This document shows, one piece after another, positions 19,068-29,300 of a DNA stretch of 64,000 nt. Origin of the DNA: Candidatus Obscuribacter phosphatis (GTDB lineage Bacteria; Cyanobacteriota; Vampirovibrionia; Obscuribacterales; Obscuribacteraceae); assembly GCA_001899315.1 (NCBI GenBank), contig MOYA01000003.1, positions 620,820 to 684,819 on the forward strand, read 5' to 3'. Numbering within the stretch: the first letter of the stretch is position 1; every line of letters starts with the position of its first letter. The notes below the pieces were generated by a model. The model was given only the letters and a program-made list of their open reading frames with translations, had not been told where the DNA came from and made no database searches. Made by a program: the position numbers and the translations under genes.

Positions 19068-19769
19068 TCAGAAGATAGGTCTGAGCATAACTCCGGCAGG
19101 GTTAGATAGAGCCAAGCCAAGCTCAAACTCTTGGGGCTGAAAAAAGTGCCAAAAGTCTACTGGGCTTGGCATTGCCAATGTTTTCCCGGCCAGCCGAGCT
19201 AAAGTCAGGTGCGGAAAGTAATCTTCAGCCTGGGTAAGCGGCTTATAGCCCAACTGTTTGAGCTTCTCAAAGTAAGTCTGCTGTAATTCAAGCAGGGCAG
19301 GGTCAAAGGCGACCGCCAAACCGACTGTAAAGCTAGCCGCGTTAGAGACAGGCGCTTTAGATTCAACCGTTTTACTGACTCTTTCAGCCTTGGCAGGGGC
19401 AGTAAGGGAAGCGTTCCGCCCCGTCCCCGCTCGCAAATAAAAATGGTCAAATTTAAGCTGAATAATTCTTTTCTTGTCTGTCCCCAAAAACTCTGAAAGC
19501 TCACTAGACGGGCAGCCTTCTAGAAACTTTGAAATCGGAGGCCCCTGGAACTGACAGATTGTCACATGAGGCAAACAATTCTCGCCAAGCAAATAGTCAG
19601 TGAAATGGTCGGCAAAGTAATGACCGGCAAACTCAGTCACTAAATCGGCAAAATCAGCCTGGCAGGGAGTAAGCACTAAATTAAAGTGAGACGGTTGCAG
19701 ATCAATCAAGAAAATTGCCTTTGTCTTGAGGTTTTGTAGCTTTTCAGTAACTTCCCTATGGTATTTCAA
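19068..19769 (-). CDS. 2H phosphoesterase superfamily protein (2',5'-RNA ligase-like)
   Basis: About 234 residues with two HxT-type motifs, PHVTIC in the N-terminal half and PHLTLAR in the C-terminal half, the signature of the two-histidine phosphoesterase fold (LigT/cyclic phosphodiesterase family). It probably acts on 2',3'-cyclic or 2',5'-linked nucleotides; the substrate cannot be told from sequence. A stretch between the motifs is expanded with Ala/Lys/Ser. There is no ATG in the similar region: TTG 19769 is my best start, while the ORF stays open to 20348 only because the opposite-strand lipoprotein gene lies there. Divergent from that lipoprotein. Confidence 0.7.
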   Translation of the reverse strand: MKYHREVTEKLQNLKTKAIFLIDLQPSHFNLVLTPCQADFADLVTEFAGHYFADHFTDYLLGENCLPHVTICQFQGPPISKFLEGCPSSELSEFLGTDKKRIIQLKFDHFYLRAGTGRNASLTAPAKAERVSKTVESKAPVSNAASFTVGLAVAFDPALLELQQTYFEKLKQLGYKPLTQAEDYFPHLTLARLAGKTLAMPSPVDFWHFFQPQEFELGLALSNPAGVMLRPIF

Positions 19770-19821
19770 AATAGTGCAATAGAAAATGTGGACACTTCTG
19801 AACTTAACGGCCGAGATTACT

Positions 19822-20805
19822 ATGACCGCAAACACCAAAACCAAGATCTTCAGACTATCAGTCTTTTCACTGGCGGCAGCCTCACTTATCGCTTGCAGCA
19901 AAAGCAACGGCGAAACAAAAGAAGGCCATATATTGAGCGCCAGCGCTCCGGCGCAGGGCGTCCAGAGCAGCGCCGAACCGGACCACAGCGACCCCCAGCC
20001 CAATAGTGGAAATCCCGAGCCCTTTGCGGTAAATCCTGAGCCCGCTGGAATAATGGGCGAACCAGGCTGTTCTACAGGAGCCGAACCCGGGGCGGCAGGT
20101 TCAAGTCCTGGCTGGGCCGGTCCCGATAGCGGCACTCCGCCGCCGATATCGTCTCCGCCTGCTTCTTCTGTGCCCGGTGCAGCAGGCACAGGACCAGATA
20201 CACCTGTTTCATCAGACGGTACTGGTCCATCAGGAGGAACTGTTTCATCAGGAGGAACAGTATCTTCGGGCGATACGGTTGTATCAGTGGAGAATACCGG
20301 TCCCCAGCATGAATGGACAAGAGAAGAAATGCTCTTGGCCAGGCCCATGCCTATGTCGAAAGAAGAGCGAGACTTTGCCTTCAGTCATAAAGCGCCTGAG
20401 ACCATTAGAAGCTGGACCCTCGGAGAGTTTCAAGCCTATACAAAAAATCCGCTTGGAGCCAGAGACATGATCGCAGAAGGCACAAGATGGATTTCACTTA
20501 GACGCTCTCTTGCGGGTCAATTGCAGTTCAGCAAAGAGTTTCTCGGTCGCAAGAAAATCAACCCACCACCTCGCCCCAAACGCATCACCAATGCCGACGG
20601 CTCACAAAGTCCCGACCCTGAGTTTCTTACCGACAACTCAGTCTTTGCACCAGCTCGCAGTGCTGAAACCTTCGAAAAACTGAAAACTTGCCGCCAGGAT
20701 ATCTCTGACTTGTGTAAAGAACTAGACCAGATACAGAACCAGGCCGCTAAGAAAGGACGTTTACAAGCACTTGAAAATGCAATATCAAATATCGAATGGG
20801 AATAA
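19822..20805 (+). CDS. Lipoprotein with Gly/Pro/Ser-rich linker, unknown function
   Basis: Protein of 327 residues. A lipoprotein signal (IFRLSVFSLAAASLIAC, lipobox Cys25) is followed by a long low-complexity linker (about 40-160) rich in Pro, Gly, Glu and Ser, including repeats of the type SGGTVSSGGTV. The C-terminal ~150 residues contain a conserved-looking helical domain (WTREEMLLARPMPMSKEERDF, WTLGEFQAYTKN) and a terminal coiled-coil. No family recognised. The start at 19822 puts the basic n-region right before the hydrophobic segment. It lies 38 bp upstream of the kinase-LRR receptor, so it could be its periplasmic partner (inference). Confidence 0.72.
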   Translation: MTANTKTKIFRLSVFSLAAASLIACSKSNGETKEGHILSASAPAQGVQSSAEPDHSDPQPNSGNPEPFAVNPEPAGIMGEPGCSTGAEPGAAGSSPGWAGPDSGTPPPISSPPASSVPGAAGTGPDTPVSSDGTGPSGGTVSSGGTVSSGDTVVSVENTGPQHEWTREEMLLARPMPMSKEERDFAFSHKAPETIRSWTLGEFQAYTKNPLGARDMIAEGTRWISLRRSLAGQLQFSKEFLGRKKINPPPRPKRITNADGSQSPDPEFLTDNSVFAPARSAETFEKLKTCRQDISDLCKELDQIQNQAAKKGRLQALENAISNIEWE

Positions 20806-20843
20806 TAGATAAGTAATAGCTCGAATAAGGCACACTGATAAAA

Positions 20844-23012
20844 ATGTCTACAGGCTCACAAGAAGCAGCCCGCACCAGCGGCGGACAAGGAGAATTCGGA
20901 CCTGGTGCCTTGATTGGGGGCTCTTACCGCCTGATCAACTTTATCGGTGCCGGCGCCATGGGCGACGTCTACAAAGCTAGACACGAGATGATGCCCCGTG
21001 AATACGCCCTCAAGATTCTCAACGAAAATCAGGTCACCGAAAATGCTTGGCGCCGCTTTCAACTAGAGGCGCAGGCTATCGCCAAACTGAATCACAAGAG
21101 CATAGTATCGATTCACAACTTTGGCATTCACAACGGTAACAAGCCCTTTTATGTGATGGAACTGCTCGAAGGCGAATCGCTTTTCGACAGACTGAACCGC
21201 TGCGAGTTTCTCACAGTGGCAGAGGCTTTGCCAATCTTTATCGAGCTTTGCGATGCCTTCGGCTATGCCCACAAACAAGGCATTATTCACCGCGATATCA
21301 AGCCACAAAACATTATCTTGCTCAACAAGCCAGAACTGGGCAGTGCCATCAGAATAGTAGATTTTGGCATTGCCAAACTAACCCAAACCACCGATCCCCA
21401 AAATCAAAATCTAACCCGCATGGGTGAAGTATTTGGATCGCCTTTCTACATGAGCCCTGAACAGACCATGGGTCAGAGGGTCGATAGTCGTTCCGACATT
21501 TATTCACTTGGCTGCACTCTATACGAAACCCTTGTCTCTATGCCGCCTTTGAGAGGTCGCAATTCAACCGAGACCATGATCTTGCATCAGACCAAGATAC
21601 CGCCCATGCTAAAAGAAGCATCCGACGCCCAAACCTTTTCAGACGGCATCGAATATCTGGTGGCAAAAATGCTAGCCAAGGCCCCTGCTGATCGTTATCA
21701 AACTATGGAAGCAGTGAAGCATGATCTCGAACTTTTGCAGCAGGGCAAAGACCTAAACACTGTCAGTTATTATGCCGCGCCCTCGCCGCGGCGCAGCACT
21801 CAAAAAATAGAAGCACACGTGGAAGAACGCGGTGGCTTGCGCGAAGAACTGAGCGAGTCGAGTCAGTACACTGTGCCGCCGAGTACAAGTAAGAATATTG
21901 CGCCTTTTATCGCTGGTGTAATTTTCATTCTTGTTGTTGGAGGCGGAGCAGGAGTCTTTGTATTTCAAAACAGCAGTAAGGAAAGCAAAACTTTAAGAGC
22001 CGATGTAACTAGACAACCGGAAACCAAAGGCAGTACTGATGCGGGCATCGCAGAAGTTGATGGCAACGGAAAAATTGAAGATGCGTTTGGTTCAGACAAA
22101 GCCGCATTTATCGATACCTCAGATCCTAACTGCTATCTAAATAAACCATATAAGTACTCGAGGCTAAATAAGCTCCCCGGCAAGCCTCCTACCGTCGACT
22201 TTAACTTTCCAAAAGAAATTGAACTGGGAACTATCTACGGCAAGCAACAAAGCCAAGGGGCTGAAGGAGTTATTCCCTATATAGCTAAAGGGAAAGTAAG
22301 TATTCCAAAGGATTCATTTCGATACTTGGCCCCAAGTCCTAGTCTTCTCAAGTACACGGGTTATCTGCAGGGGTTCCAAAAAGGAGATCTAATTGGCATT
22401 TCCCTCATCGACAAGCAAATAGATTCAGAGAGCATAAAAAAGTTATCTGTAGTGCCAGGAATCAAAAATATCTACTTATACGAATATGACGAAATACCTG
22501 GAAACACTCTAAAAAATCTTAGGCATCTGAAAAATCTAGAGGTTATTGATATTTTCCAATCTGCCTTCGATTTCTCAGGATTTGACAAAGCGAGTGTCCC
22601 ACTTAGTTTGCAAGCTATAAGAATTAACTCCATAAGCAGAGAATTCAACATTAATCTGAAAGACCTTCAAGATTATCCAATCACCGAATTAACTTTGAAC
22701 TTTCATACCAGTCCTCAACAGATTGAAGATATACGCTATCTGAAGTCGCTTACGACCTTGCGAATTGGCGGGAAAAGTCGCCCTATTGGAGAAAAAGAGC
22801 TTGATGCGATATGCAGTTTGCAAAAACTCGAAAGACTGGAACTCTGGGACTGCACTCTCCCAGAAGATGCCGAAATGAAACTATTCATGCTAAAGAAACT
22901 GAGGTCCCTAGTTTTGCCCTTCAATAAAGAAGGCAGCCTGACCAAGAAGAGACTAGAAGCTAAAAATTTCAATGCAAGAATTTTTCATCCGCATGACCCA
23001 AAATCAGAGTAA
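20844..23012 (+). CDS. Membrane Ser/Thr protein kinase with C-terminal LRR-like domain (second copy)
   Basis: Protein of 722 residues with the same plan as 1814-3946. Kinase domain about 28-300: IGAGAMGDVYKA at 34-45, ATP Lys57 (YALKIL), HRDIKPQN at 149-156, DFG at 173-175, GSPFYMSPEQ. A single transmembrane helix is near 350-372 (FIAGVIFILVVGGG). The external part ends in leucine-spaced repeats (LKNLRHLKNLEVIDI, LQKLERLELWDC) typical of LRR or related solenoids. All kinase catalytic residues are intact. Codon composition drops in GC in the external region (after about 22000), suggesting a domain of different origin or faster evolution. Follows the lipoprotein gene after 38 bp. Confidence 0.92.
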   Translation: MSTGSQEAARTSGGQGEFGPGALIGGSYRLINFIGAGAMGDVYKARHEMMPREYALKILNENQVTENAWRRFQLEAQAIAKLNHKSIVSIHNFGIHNGNKPFYVMELLEGESLFDRLNRCEFLTVAEALPIFIELCDAFGYAHKQGIIHRDIKPQNIILLNKPELGSAIRIVDFGIAKLTQTTDPQNQNLTRMGEVFGSPFYMSPEQTMGQRVDSRSDIYSLGCTLYETLVSMPPLRGRNSTETMILHQTKIPPMLKEASDAQTFSDGIEYLVAKMLAKAPADRYQTMEAVKHDLELLQQGKDLNTVSYYAAPSPRRSTQKIEAHVEERGGLREELSESSQYTVPPSTSKNIAPFIAGVIFILVVGGGAGVFVFQNSSKESKTLRADVTRQPETKGSTDAGIAEVDGNGKIEDAFGSDKAAFIDTSDPNCYLNKPYKYSRLNKLPGKPPTVDFNFPKEIELGTIYGKQQSQGAEGVIPYIAKGKVSIPKDSFRYLAPSPSLLKYTGYLQGFQKGDLIGISLIDKQIDSESIKKLSVVPGIKNIYLYEYDEIPGNTLKNLRHLKNLEVIDIFQSAFDFSGFDKASVPLSLQAIRINSISREFNINLKDLQDYPITELTLNFHTSPQQIEDIRYLKSLTTLRIGGKSRPIGEKELDAICSLQKLERLELWDCTLPEDAEMKLFMLKKLRSLVLPFNKEGSLTKKRLEAKNFNARIFHPHDPKSE

Positions 23013-23158
23013 CAACGAGGGAGGGAATGATTGCCTCTAAACCAGAAACAAACCTTCAACTCCTCAACCTGACAACCCCAAAACCACACAGACTAATCTA
23101 TGATCTCCTCTCAGCCTGTATTCACACTTTAGAATTTACATCTTAGAGAGGACGCAAC

Positions 23159-23554
23159 ATGGTAACTCTGGAAGACGCCCGCCGCATTATTGCCGCCGCC
23201 GAAAAGAAAGCTGCCGAAATCGGTCAACCAATGAATATCGCCGTGGCTGACTGCGGCGGCAACCTGGTCGCCCATGTGCGCATGGACGGAGCATGGCTTG
23301 GCAGCATCGATATCTCAATTAAGAAAGCCTATACGTCGAGAGCCTTCGACATCTCCACCAAAGATCTAGCTGCCCATAGCCAATCGGGTGGACAATTCTT
23401 TGGCATCAACGCCTCAAATGACGGCAAGATCATGATTTTTGCCGGCGGAGTGCCGCTCAAAAAAGATGGCAAAGTAGTCGGCGCTGTGGGTGTTTCAGGT
23501 GGAAGCGGCGACCAAGACCACGCCGTAGCAGAAGCCGGCGCAGCCGCCTACTAA
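23159..23554 (+). CDS. GlcG/HbpS-family protein
   Basis: Protein of 131 residues covering the whole family: LEDARRIIAAAEKKAAEIG, MNIAVADCGGNLVAHVRMD, GSIDISIKKAYTS and the glycine-rich GGVPLKKDGKVVGAVGVSGG with the terminal DHAVAEAG. Members bind haem or corrinoids, or act as accessory proteins to oxidoreductases; no catalytic role can be assigned here. ATG 23159 has AGAGAGG upstream. It lies 4 bp before the asparagine synthetase gene, so it belongs to the same transcript. Confidence 0.9.
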   Translation: MVTLEDARRIIAAAEKKAAEIGQPMNIAVADCGGNLVAHVRMDGAWLGSIDISIKKAYTSRAFDISTKDLAAHSQSGGQFFGINASNDGKIMIFAGGVPLKKDGKVVGAVGVSGGSGDQDHAVAEAGAAAY

Positions 23555-23558
23555 GCGC

Positions 23559-25508
23559 ATGTGCGGCATATTCGCCGTCATCGATCTCAGTCCCGAACCT
23601 GATATAGGCTCGGCTAGAGCCATACATGGCGCGGAGGTGCTTAGTGCCCTTCGCGCCATGCGCCACAGAGGACCGGATGGTCTGAAATACTGGCTTTCAG
23701 ACGATGGCAAGGTAGCACTCGGTCACGCGCGGCTGGCTATAATTGCCGTAGCAGACGGCGACCAGCCCTTAAGCTCAAGCGATGACTCAATCAAACTTGT
23801 TCTCAACGGCGAACTCTACAATCATAGACAAGAATTAGCCCGGCTGAAAGCTCGCGGACACCGCCCCAAAACCAGCTCTGACAGCGAACTGGCCATCTAT
23901 CACTATGTAGAATCAGGTTTGCACTTTTTCAACGAGCTGAGGGGAGAGTTTGCCGGCTGTCTCTACGACTCAAGCAAAAACAGGCTACTTGCCTTTCGTG
24001 ACCGCTTTGGTATAAAGCCGCTCTGCTACACGGTCTTCAACAATAAGCTCTATATTGCCTCTGAAGCAAAAGCCCTCTTTGCCGCCGGAGTCCCTGCGGC
24101 AATCGATGAAGAGAGCGTCTTCCATACGCTCAACATGCAATATACGCTGCCGAATCGCACAATCTTCGCCAATATCAAGCAATTAGAGCCGGGTTCGGCT
24201 CTCATGGTCGAAAACGGCACAATCAGACACTTTAGCTATTTCGACCTCAACTATCCACCGGCGCAAACACCCAAGGCTTTGACCCCAAAAGAAGAGCAAG
24301 CGCTTATCCAAGAGTTTAAAAACTTACTGGAAGAAGCAGTCAAACTGCGCCTGGAAGCCGAGTTTCCGGTTGTCTGTCATCTTTCAGGTGGTCTTGATTC
24401 GGCATCGGTATTGGCACTGGCAGCCAAACATAGCCAAGAGCCGATGAACGCCTTTACTGTTTCTTTTGCCGAAGAAGGCTATGACGAACTTGCTATAGCC
24501 AAAGAAATGGCGCAGCACTGCGGAGCCGCACTACATACGGTGCCAGTTTCGAACCTCGATCTAATAACCAACCTAGAAGACGCCTGCTACCTATCTGAAG
24601 GACTGGCGATAAATGGACATCTCAGCGCCAAGCACTTGCTCAATAAAGCCATTCACCAGGCTGGTTTTCGCGTCTCGCTCACCGGCGAAGGCTCAGACGA
24701 AGTACTACTAGGCTATCCACATTTGCGCAGCGATTTGCTGCTTAGCAATGAGAACAATCAAGAACAAGAGACAAAAGAAAGACTGGCAAAACTACATGCT
24801 GAAAACCCAATGTCGCAGGGCATTATGCTAGCGCAAGGAGACAGCCTTTCACTTAAGGCAATAGAGCAAGCCCTGGGCTTCCTGCCTGCTTATCTTAAGG
24901 CTAAAGGTACTATGGGTTATAAACTTCTAGCCATGGCCGAACCGACTTTTCTAGAGCAGTTCAATAAAGCAGACGCCTATAGAGACCTGATCGAGCACGT
25001 TCCCCTGGGTCAACTGCGCGGCAAGGCGCCGCTCTATCAATCGCTCTACTTGTGGAGCAAGACCGCACTGGCAGGCTATATTTTGCGCACCCTGGGAGAC
25101 GGCGTCGAGATGGGACAATCACTCGAGGGTCGACTGCCTTTTCTAGACAACAAACTCTTCGACTTTCTGCGCGAAGTGCCCATATCGATGAAAATCAAAG
25201 GTGAAACCGAAAAATTTATTCTCAAAGAAGCCTTGAAAAGTGAGCTTACCGAAACCATCTACAAGCGCCACAAGCATCCCTTTGTCGCCCCGCCGGTGAG
25301 CCGCTTTGCCGATCAAATGACCATGAATTTCATCAAAGAACGCATTTCAGACCATAGCTTCAAATCGTTGAAGTTCTTTGATCAAAAGAAACTATTGCAA
25401 TTGATAGCCAATCTCGACAGCCTCTCAAACGAAGAAAGAGCGGCTCAAGACCCGGTCTTCATGATGGCGCTTTCTTATCAAGCCATCTATTCGAGGTTCA
25501 GTTTATGA
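23559..25508 (+). CDS. asnB: Asparagine synthetase (glutamine-hydrolysing)-like amidotransferase
   Basis: Protein of 649 residues. It begins MCGIFA with the N-terminal catalytic Cys2, followed by RHRGPD and the class II glutaminase domain (about 2-215). The synthetase half has the PPi-loop LSGGLDSAS near 273-281 and a C-terminal QSLEGRLPFLD segment. Classical role: aspartate to asparagine; in secondary-metabolite clusters relatives amidate acids or form beta-lactams. The position, between a GlcG protein and a methyltransferase/adenylation-reductase pair, makes the second role plausible. The stop overlaps the next start (ATGA). No frameshift or missing motif seen. Confidence 0.9.
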   Translation: MCGIFAVIDLSPEPDIGSARAIHGAEVLSALRAMRHRGPDGLKYWLSDDGKVALGHARLAIIAVADGDQPLSSSDDSIKLVLNGELYNHRQELARLKARGHRPKTSSDSELAIYHYVESGLHFFNELRGEFAGCLYDSSKNRLLAFRDRFGIKPLCYTVFNNKLYIASEAKALFAAGVPAAIDEESVFHTLNMQYTLPNRTIFANIKQLEPGSALMVENGTIRHFSYFDLNYPPAQTPKALTPKEEQALIQEFKNLLEEAVKLRLEAEFPVVCHLSGGLDSASVLALAAKHSQEPMNAFTVSFAEEGYDELAIAKEMAQHCGAALHTVPVSNLDLITNLEDACYLSEGLAINGHLSAKHLLNKAIHQAGFRVSLTGEGSDEVLLGYPHLRSDLLLSNENNQEQETKERLAKLHAENPMSQGIMLAQGDSLSLKAIEQALGFLPAYLKAKGTMGYKLLAMAEPTFLEQFNKADAYRDLIEHVPLGQLRGKAPLYQSLYLWSKTALAGYILRTLGDGVEMGQSLEGRLPFLDNKLFDFLREVPISMKIKGETEKFILKEALKSELTETIYKRHKHPFVAPPVSRFADQMTMNFIKERISDHSFKSLKFFDQKKLLQLIANLDSLSNEERAAQDPVFMMALSYQAIYSRFSL

Positions 25509-26314
25509 AAAACCCGAAGGCTAACTCCGACGCCTCGAATTCTTCTGATAAATGGTGGCTTTCTTTCTACCAAGACACCCCATTTATCACTTATCTTGAC
25601 ACCACCCATGGTGAAGACCAAGAAGACATTCTAAATTTCCTTTACAATCATTGTTTGCTGGATCGCGGCAAAAAACAGTCAATTAGTATATTTGATCAGT
25701 GCTGCGGAATAGCTTCCATTAGCTTGCCGCTTGCCAAAGAAGGCTTCAAAGTCTACGGCGCCGATATCTGCCCCCAGTTCATTCAAGAAGCAGAAAGACG
25801 AGCCGAGAAGCTTAAACTGAAAGACAATCTGAGCCTTCAATTAGCCGACGCTACAGTTTATCTTCCGCCCGAGAAAGTAGATTTGACCTTAAATCTCTAT
25901 ACCAGCTTCGGCTATGCAGACCATCAAACCAATTTGAAGATGCTGGAAAAAGCCCATCAATCGCTGAAATCAGAGGGCATTTTCCTTCTAGACTTCCCTA
26001 ATTTCCATTTAGTTCTGTCGCACTTCAGAAAGCATATTGTCAGAGAGATTGGGCCAAGTGATGCGCCGATCACTGTTATAAGAGAGGCGCAATTGTCGCC
26101 CTTAGAAGGCAGGCTCAAACAAACCTGGACCTTTATCGAAAGTGACGGCAAACGCACAAGACAAGAAAGCAGCCTGGCTATCTATCTACCCGACAGACTA
26201 CTGGCAATGCTCAAAGAAGTGGGCTTCAAAGAATTCACCGTATTTGGTGACTTCAAAACAGCCGCCGCCTACCAAACTGATTCTCCCCGCTTGATTATTC
26301 AAGCAAGGGCATAA
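25505..26314 (+). CDS. Class I SAM-dependent methyltransferase
   Basis: Protein of 269 residues. The SAM-binding motif I reads IFDQCCGIASISLPLA near 58-73 (the usual DxGxGxG is relaxed to DQCCGIA), followed by an acidic motif II (VYGADICPQF) and LADA before the ELxxNLYTSFGYAD segment. It transfers a methyl group to an unknown small molecule or protein. The 4-bp overlap with the synthetase gene and a 1-bp gap to the adenylation-reductase gene show an operon and suggest action on the same pathway intermediate. Confidence 0.88.
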   Translation: MKNPKANSDASNSSDKWWLSFYQDTPFITYLDTTHGEDQEDILNFLYNHCLLDRGKKQSISIFDQCCGIASISLPLAKEGFKVYGADICPQFIQEAERRAEKLKLKDNLSLQLADATVYLPPEKVDLTLNLYTSFGYADHQTNLKMLEKAHQSLKSEGIFLLDFPNFHLVLSHFRKHIVREIGPSDAPITVIREAQLSPLEGRLKQTWTFIESDGKRTRQESSLAIYLPDRLLAMLKEVGFKEFTVFGDFKTAAAYQTDSPRLIIQARA

Positions 26315-26315
26315 A

Positions 26316-29300
26316 ATGCAGTTCAAAAGCTTTATCGAAGAGTACAAGAAAATCGCTGAACAGTTCGGTGAAAGAGCAGCGGTCATCGAAGAAAGCAGCG
26401 CGATAAGCCATGCCACTCTCTATAACGAGGCTATGGCTTTAGCCACTGCCGCAAAGCCGATAGGCGGCAAACTAGTAGTACTGGCTCTGCCCAAATCATA
26501 CGACTATATTAAGGCTCTGCTTGCAGTCTGGATGGCAGGCAAAGCCTTTACCCCCCTTGATGTGAATATGCCAGAGACTCGCATGAAAGCCATACTCAGC
26601 GAGGTAGAGCAGTTCAACGGTGAGCAGACTCTTGTAATTACAACAAAAGAAAATTTAGCCAAACTAGAAAATTGTGCGAACCAATGCCTCTTTCTAACAG
26701 ATTTAGACCGAATTGAGACCGACAGCCAATTGGTTGGCCCTTCTACAATCGATGCCGAAGACCTTGCCTATGTAATATTCACCTCAGGCTCAACCGGCAC
26801 TCCCAAAGGCGTTCTGGTCGAACACAAAGGTTTAGTCAATCTCTTGCGGGAACAAATAAATGCCTTCCGCCTCAATCATCTCAGTCGTTCGCTCTTCTAT
26901 CTTTCAATTAGCTTTGACGCCTCAATATCTGATTTAGGCACAGCCCTGCTTGCCGGAGCGGCGCTGGTAATCTTACCGCCTCAAAAACTCAGCCCCGAAA
27001 AGCTAAACGAAACTTTCACCAACTATGGTATCACCTACATAGACATTCCGCCCAGTGTGCTAAAACTGCTTAACCCGCAAGAAAAGCCTGACTGCCTGCA
27101 ATCTATGGTGATCGGAGGCGAGGTCTGCCCGAGCGACATTGTGCGACAGTGGGCTCGGGCTCTTCACCTTGTTTGTGTCTACGGACCCACCGAAGCAACC
27201 ATCTGCACAAGCTATACTGTCTGCGATGAAAATTGGGACAAGCCGCTGATAGGCAAGCCCATAGCCAATATCAAATATCATTTGCGAGACCCGAATGATC
27301 AAAGCAAAGAAATAACCTTAGAAACGAACGAAAAGCAAGAAGCCGAGCTCTATATCAGTGGTCTTGGACTAGCCCGCGGCTATCTATTTAGAGAGAAACT
27401 GACCGCCGAGCGCTTTATTATTGATTCAACCGGCGAGCGTCTCTATGCCACAAGAGATAGAGTAATTGCCCTAAAAGACGGCAACTTCGTCTTTTGCGGT
27501 CGCATAGACAGACAGTTCAAATTGAAGGGCCTGCTTATTGAGCCGGAAGAAATCGAAGCGGCGCTAATGGAAAACAGCCTGGTAAAGAGAGCAGCGGTGG
27601 GCAAACGGCGGCTTGAAACTAGAGACAGCGAGATTCTGGTTGCCTATGTAGAACCAACTAAAGACGCCGGTGATTGCGCGCATTCGCTGCGTCAATTTCT
27701 ATCGCAACGCCTGCCCAAGTGGATGCTACCCCATCGTTTTCTCTTTGTAGAAAAGATGCCTCAGACAGCCTCAGGTAAAGTTGATCTGGCTGCGCTGGAA
27801 AAGCTTGCAATCAATAACCGCGCTCAAGAAAATAACCGCGCCCAAGAACAAGAGCAGCTAGAGCCAAAGCAAGAGAAGAGTGCCAAGAGAACTGCCAAGC
27901 AAACTGCCAAGAAAATTGGACTGACCGAGCTGGTCAAGGACTGCGCCATAGAAATATTAGGTTGTGACTGCTTTGGCGATGATGAAAACTTCTTCGAAAT
28001 GGGTCTAGATTCGCTAAGTACAGTCGAATTGGCGGCGGCTGTATGTCGAGTCGGCTTGGCTGTCTCGCCTGAGACTCTATTCAAAAATCCTAGCGTCAAT
28101 CAACTAGTGCGGCATTTGCAGCACAGCCCCCAAGCAGGCGCCAAAGACAATCAAGCAAACGGCGAGAGCACCAAAGTCTTGCGCGCTCTCCTTGAGCAAG
28201 AACCGCTGCGGTCGCAGATTGCCTCCATAGAGAGTCTTTTGAATTCCTCTTTGGGCGAAAGAGGCGGCGAGCGCTCAGAAAGGGGTTACAAAACCCTTAT
28301 CACCGGCGCCGCGGGCTTCCTTGGCACATACTTACTGGCAGAGTTACTCCTTGAAAGCGATGCAAAATTTATCGCCTTGATTAGAGCCAAAAACAAAGCA
28401 GAAGCATTAGACAAGCTGCTGCGCAATGCCGAGCGCTACTCATCTCAATATCGCCAACTATTTGCCGACGCTAACGAAACTGGCAAGTTGGAGATTTTGC
28501 TAGGAGACATCAAGGATGAGAGACTGGGTCTCGATACATCCACGTACAGCGCCCTCTCTCAAAATATCGGCCGCGTCATTCATTTAGCGGCACAGGTAAA
28601 TATGGCTGCATCGCGCCAAGAACTTATGGATACAAATGTAATCGGCACCCTCAATATAGCCCGCTTAGCTGCCACCACCCCAAGCAAAGAACTGCACTAT
28701 TGTTCAACTTTGTCGGTTTTTGTGGCAACTGATAGAAACAAGGGCAGTCTTCTCGAAAGCGACGATTTAAGCAGTGAAACCACAGTCTATGGAGGCTATG
28801 CCCAGACAAAATGGCTGGCGGAAGTAATTTTGCGCAGGCTGGGCAACTGCCGATTGCCAAAGGCAAGTACAGGGCAAGAGCCAATCGGTGATACAAAAAC
28901 GCCCAAGGGTCAGCTAGACCTGACAGTCTATCGCCTCGGGCTAATCACCGGCGACCAAAACAATGCCATGGCACCGGCAAATGACTTTCTCGGTCTTTTT
29001 ATCAAAGGACTGCACAATGCCGGTATCGACGAAGCGCACACCGGACAGGCGGCAGCCGCCATATCTATGGACATAAGCCCGGTTGACTATGTGGCCAAAA
29101 CCATGGCTGAACTCATTAACTGGCGCAATAAAGATCCGCAAGCAGAAAGGAAAGCTGACTTTGGCGCGAAAAGGAAGCCAGCCTTGCCTCTTCATCTCCA
29201 ACCCAAAACAACCAAAACTTTCCATATTGCTAACAACACTTCATTAAGCTTGCAGAGACTTGCCCTTTTGATTGCCGAGGCGAGGGCAGGCAAGCACTGC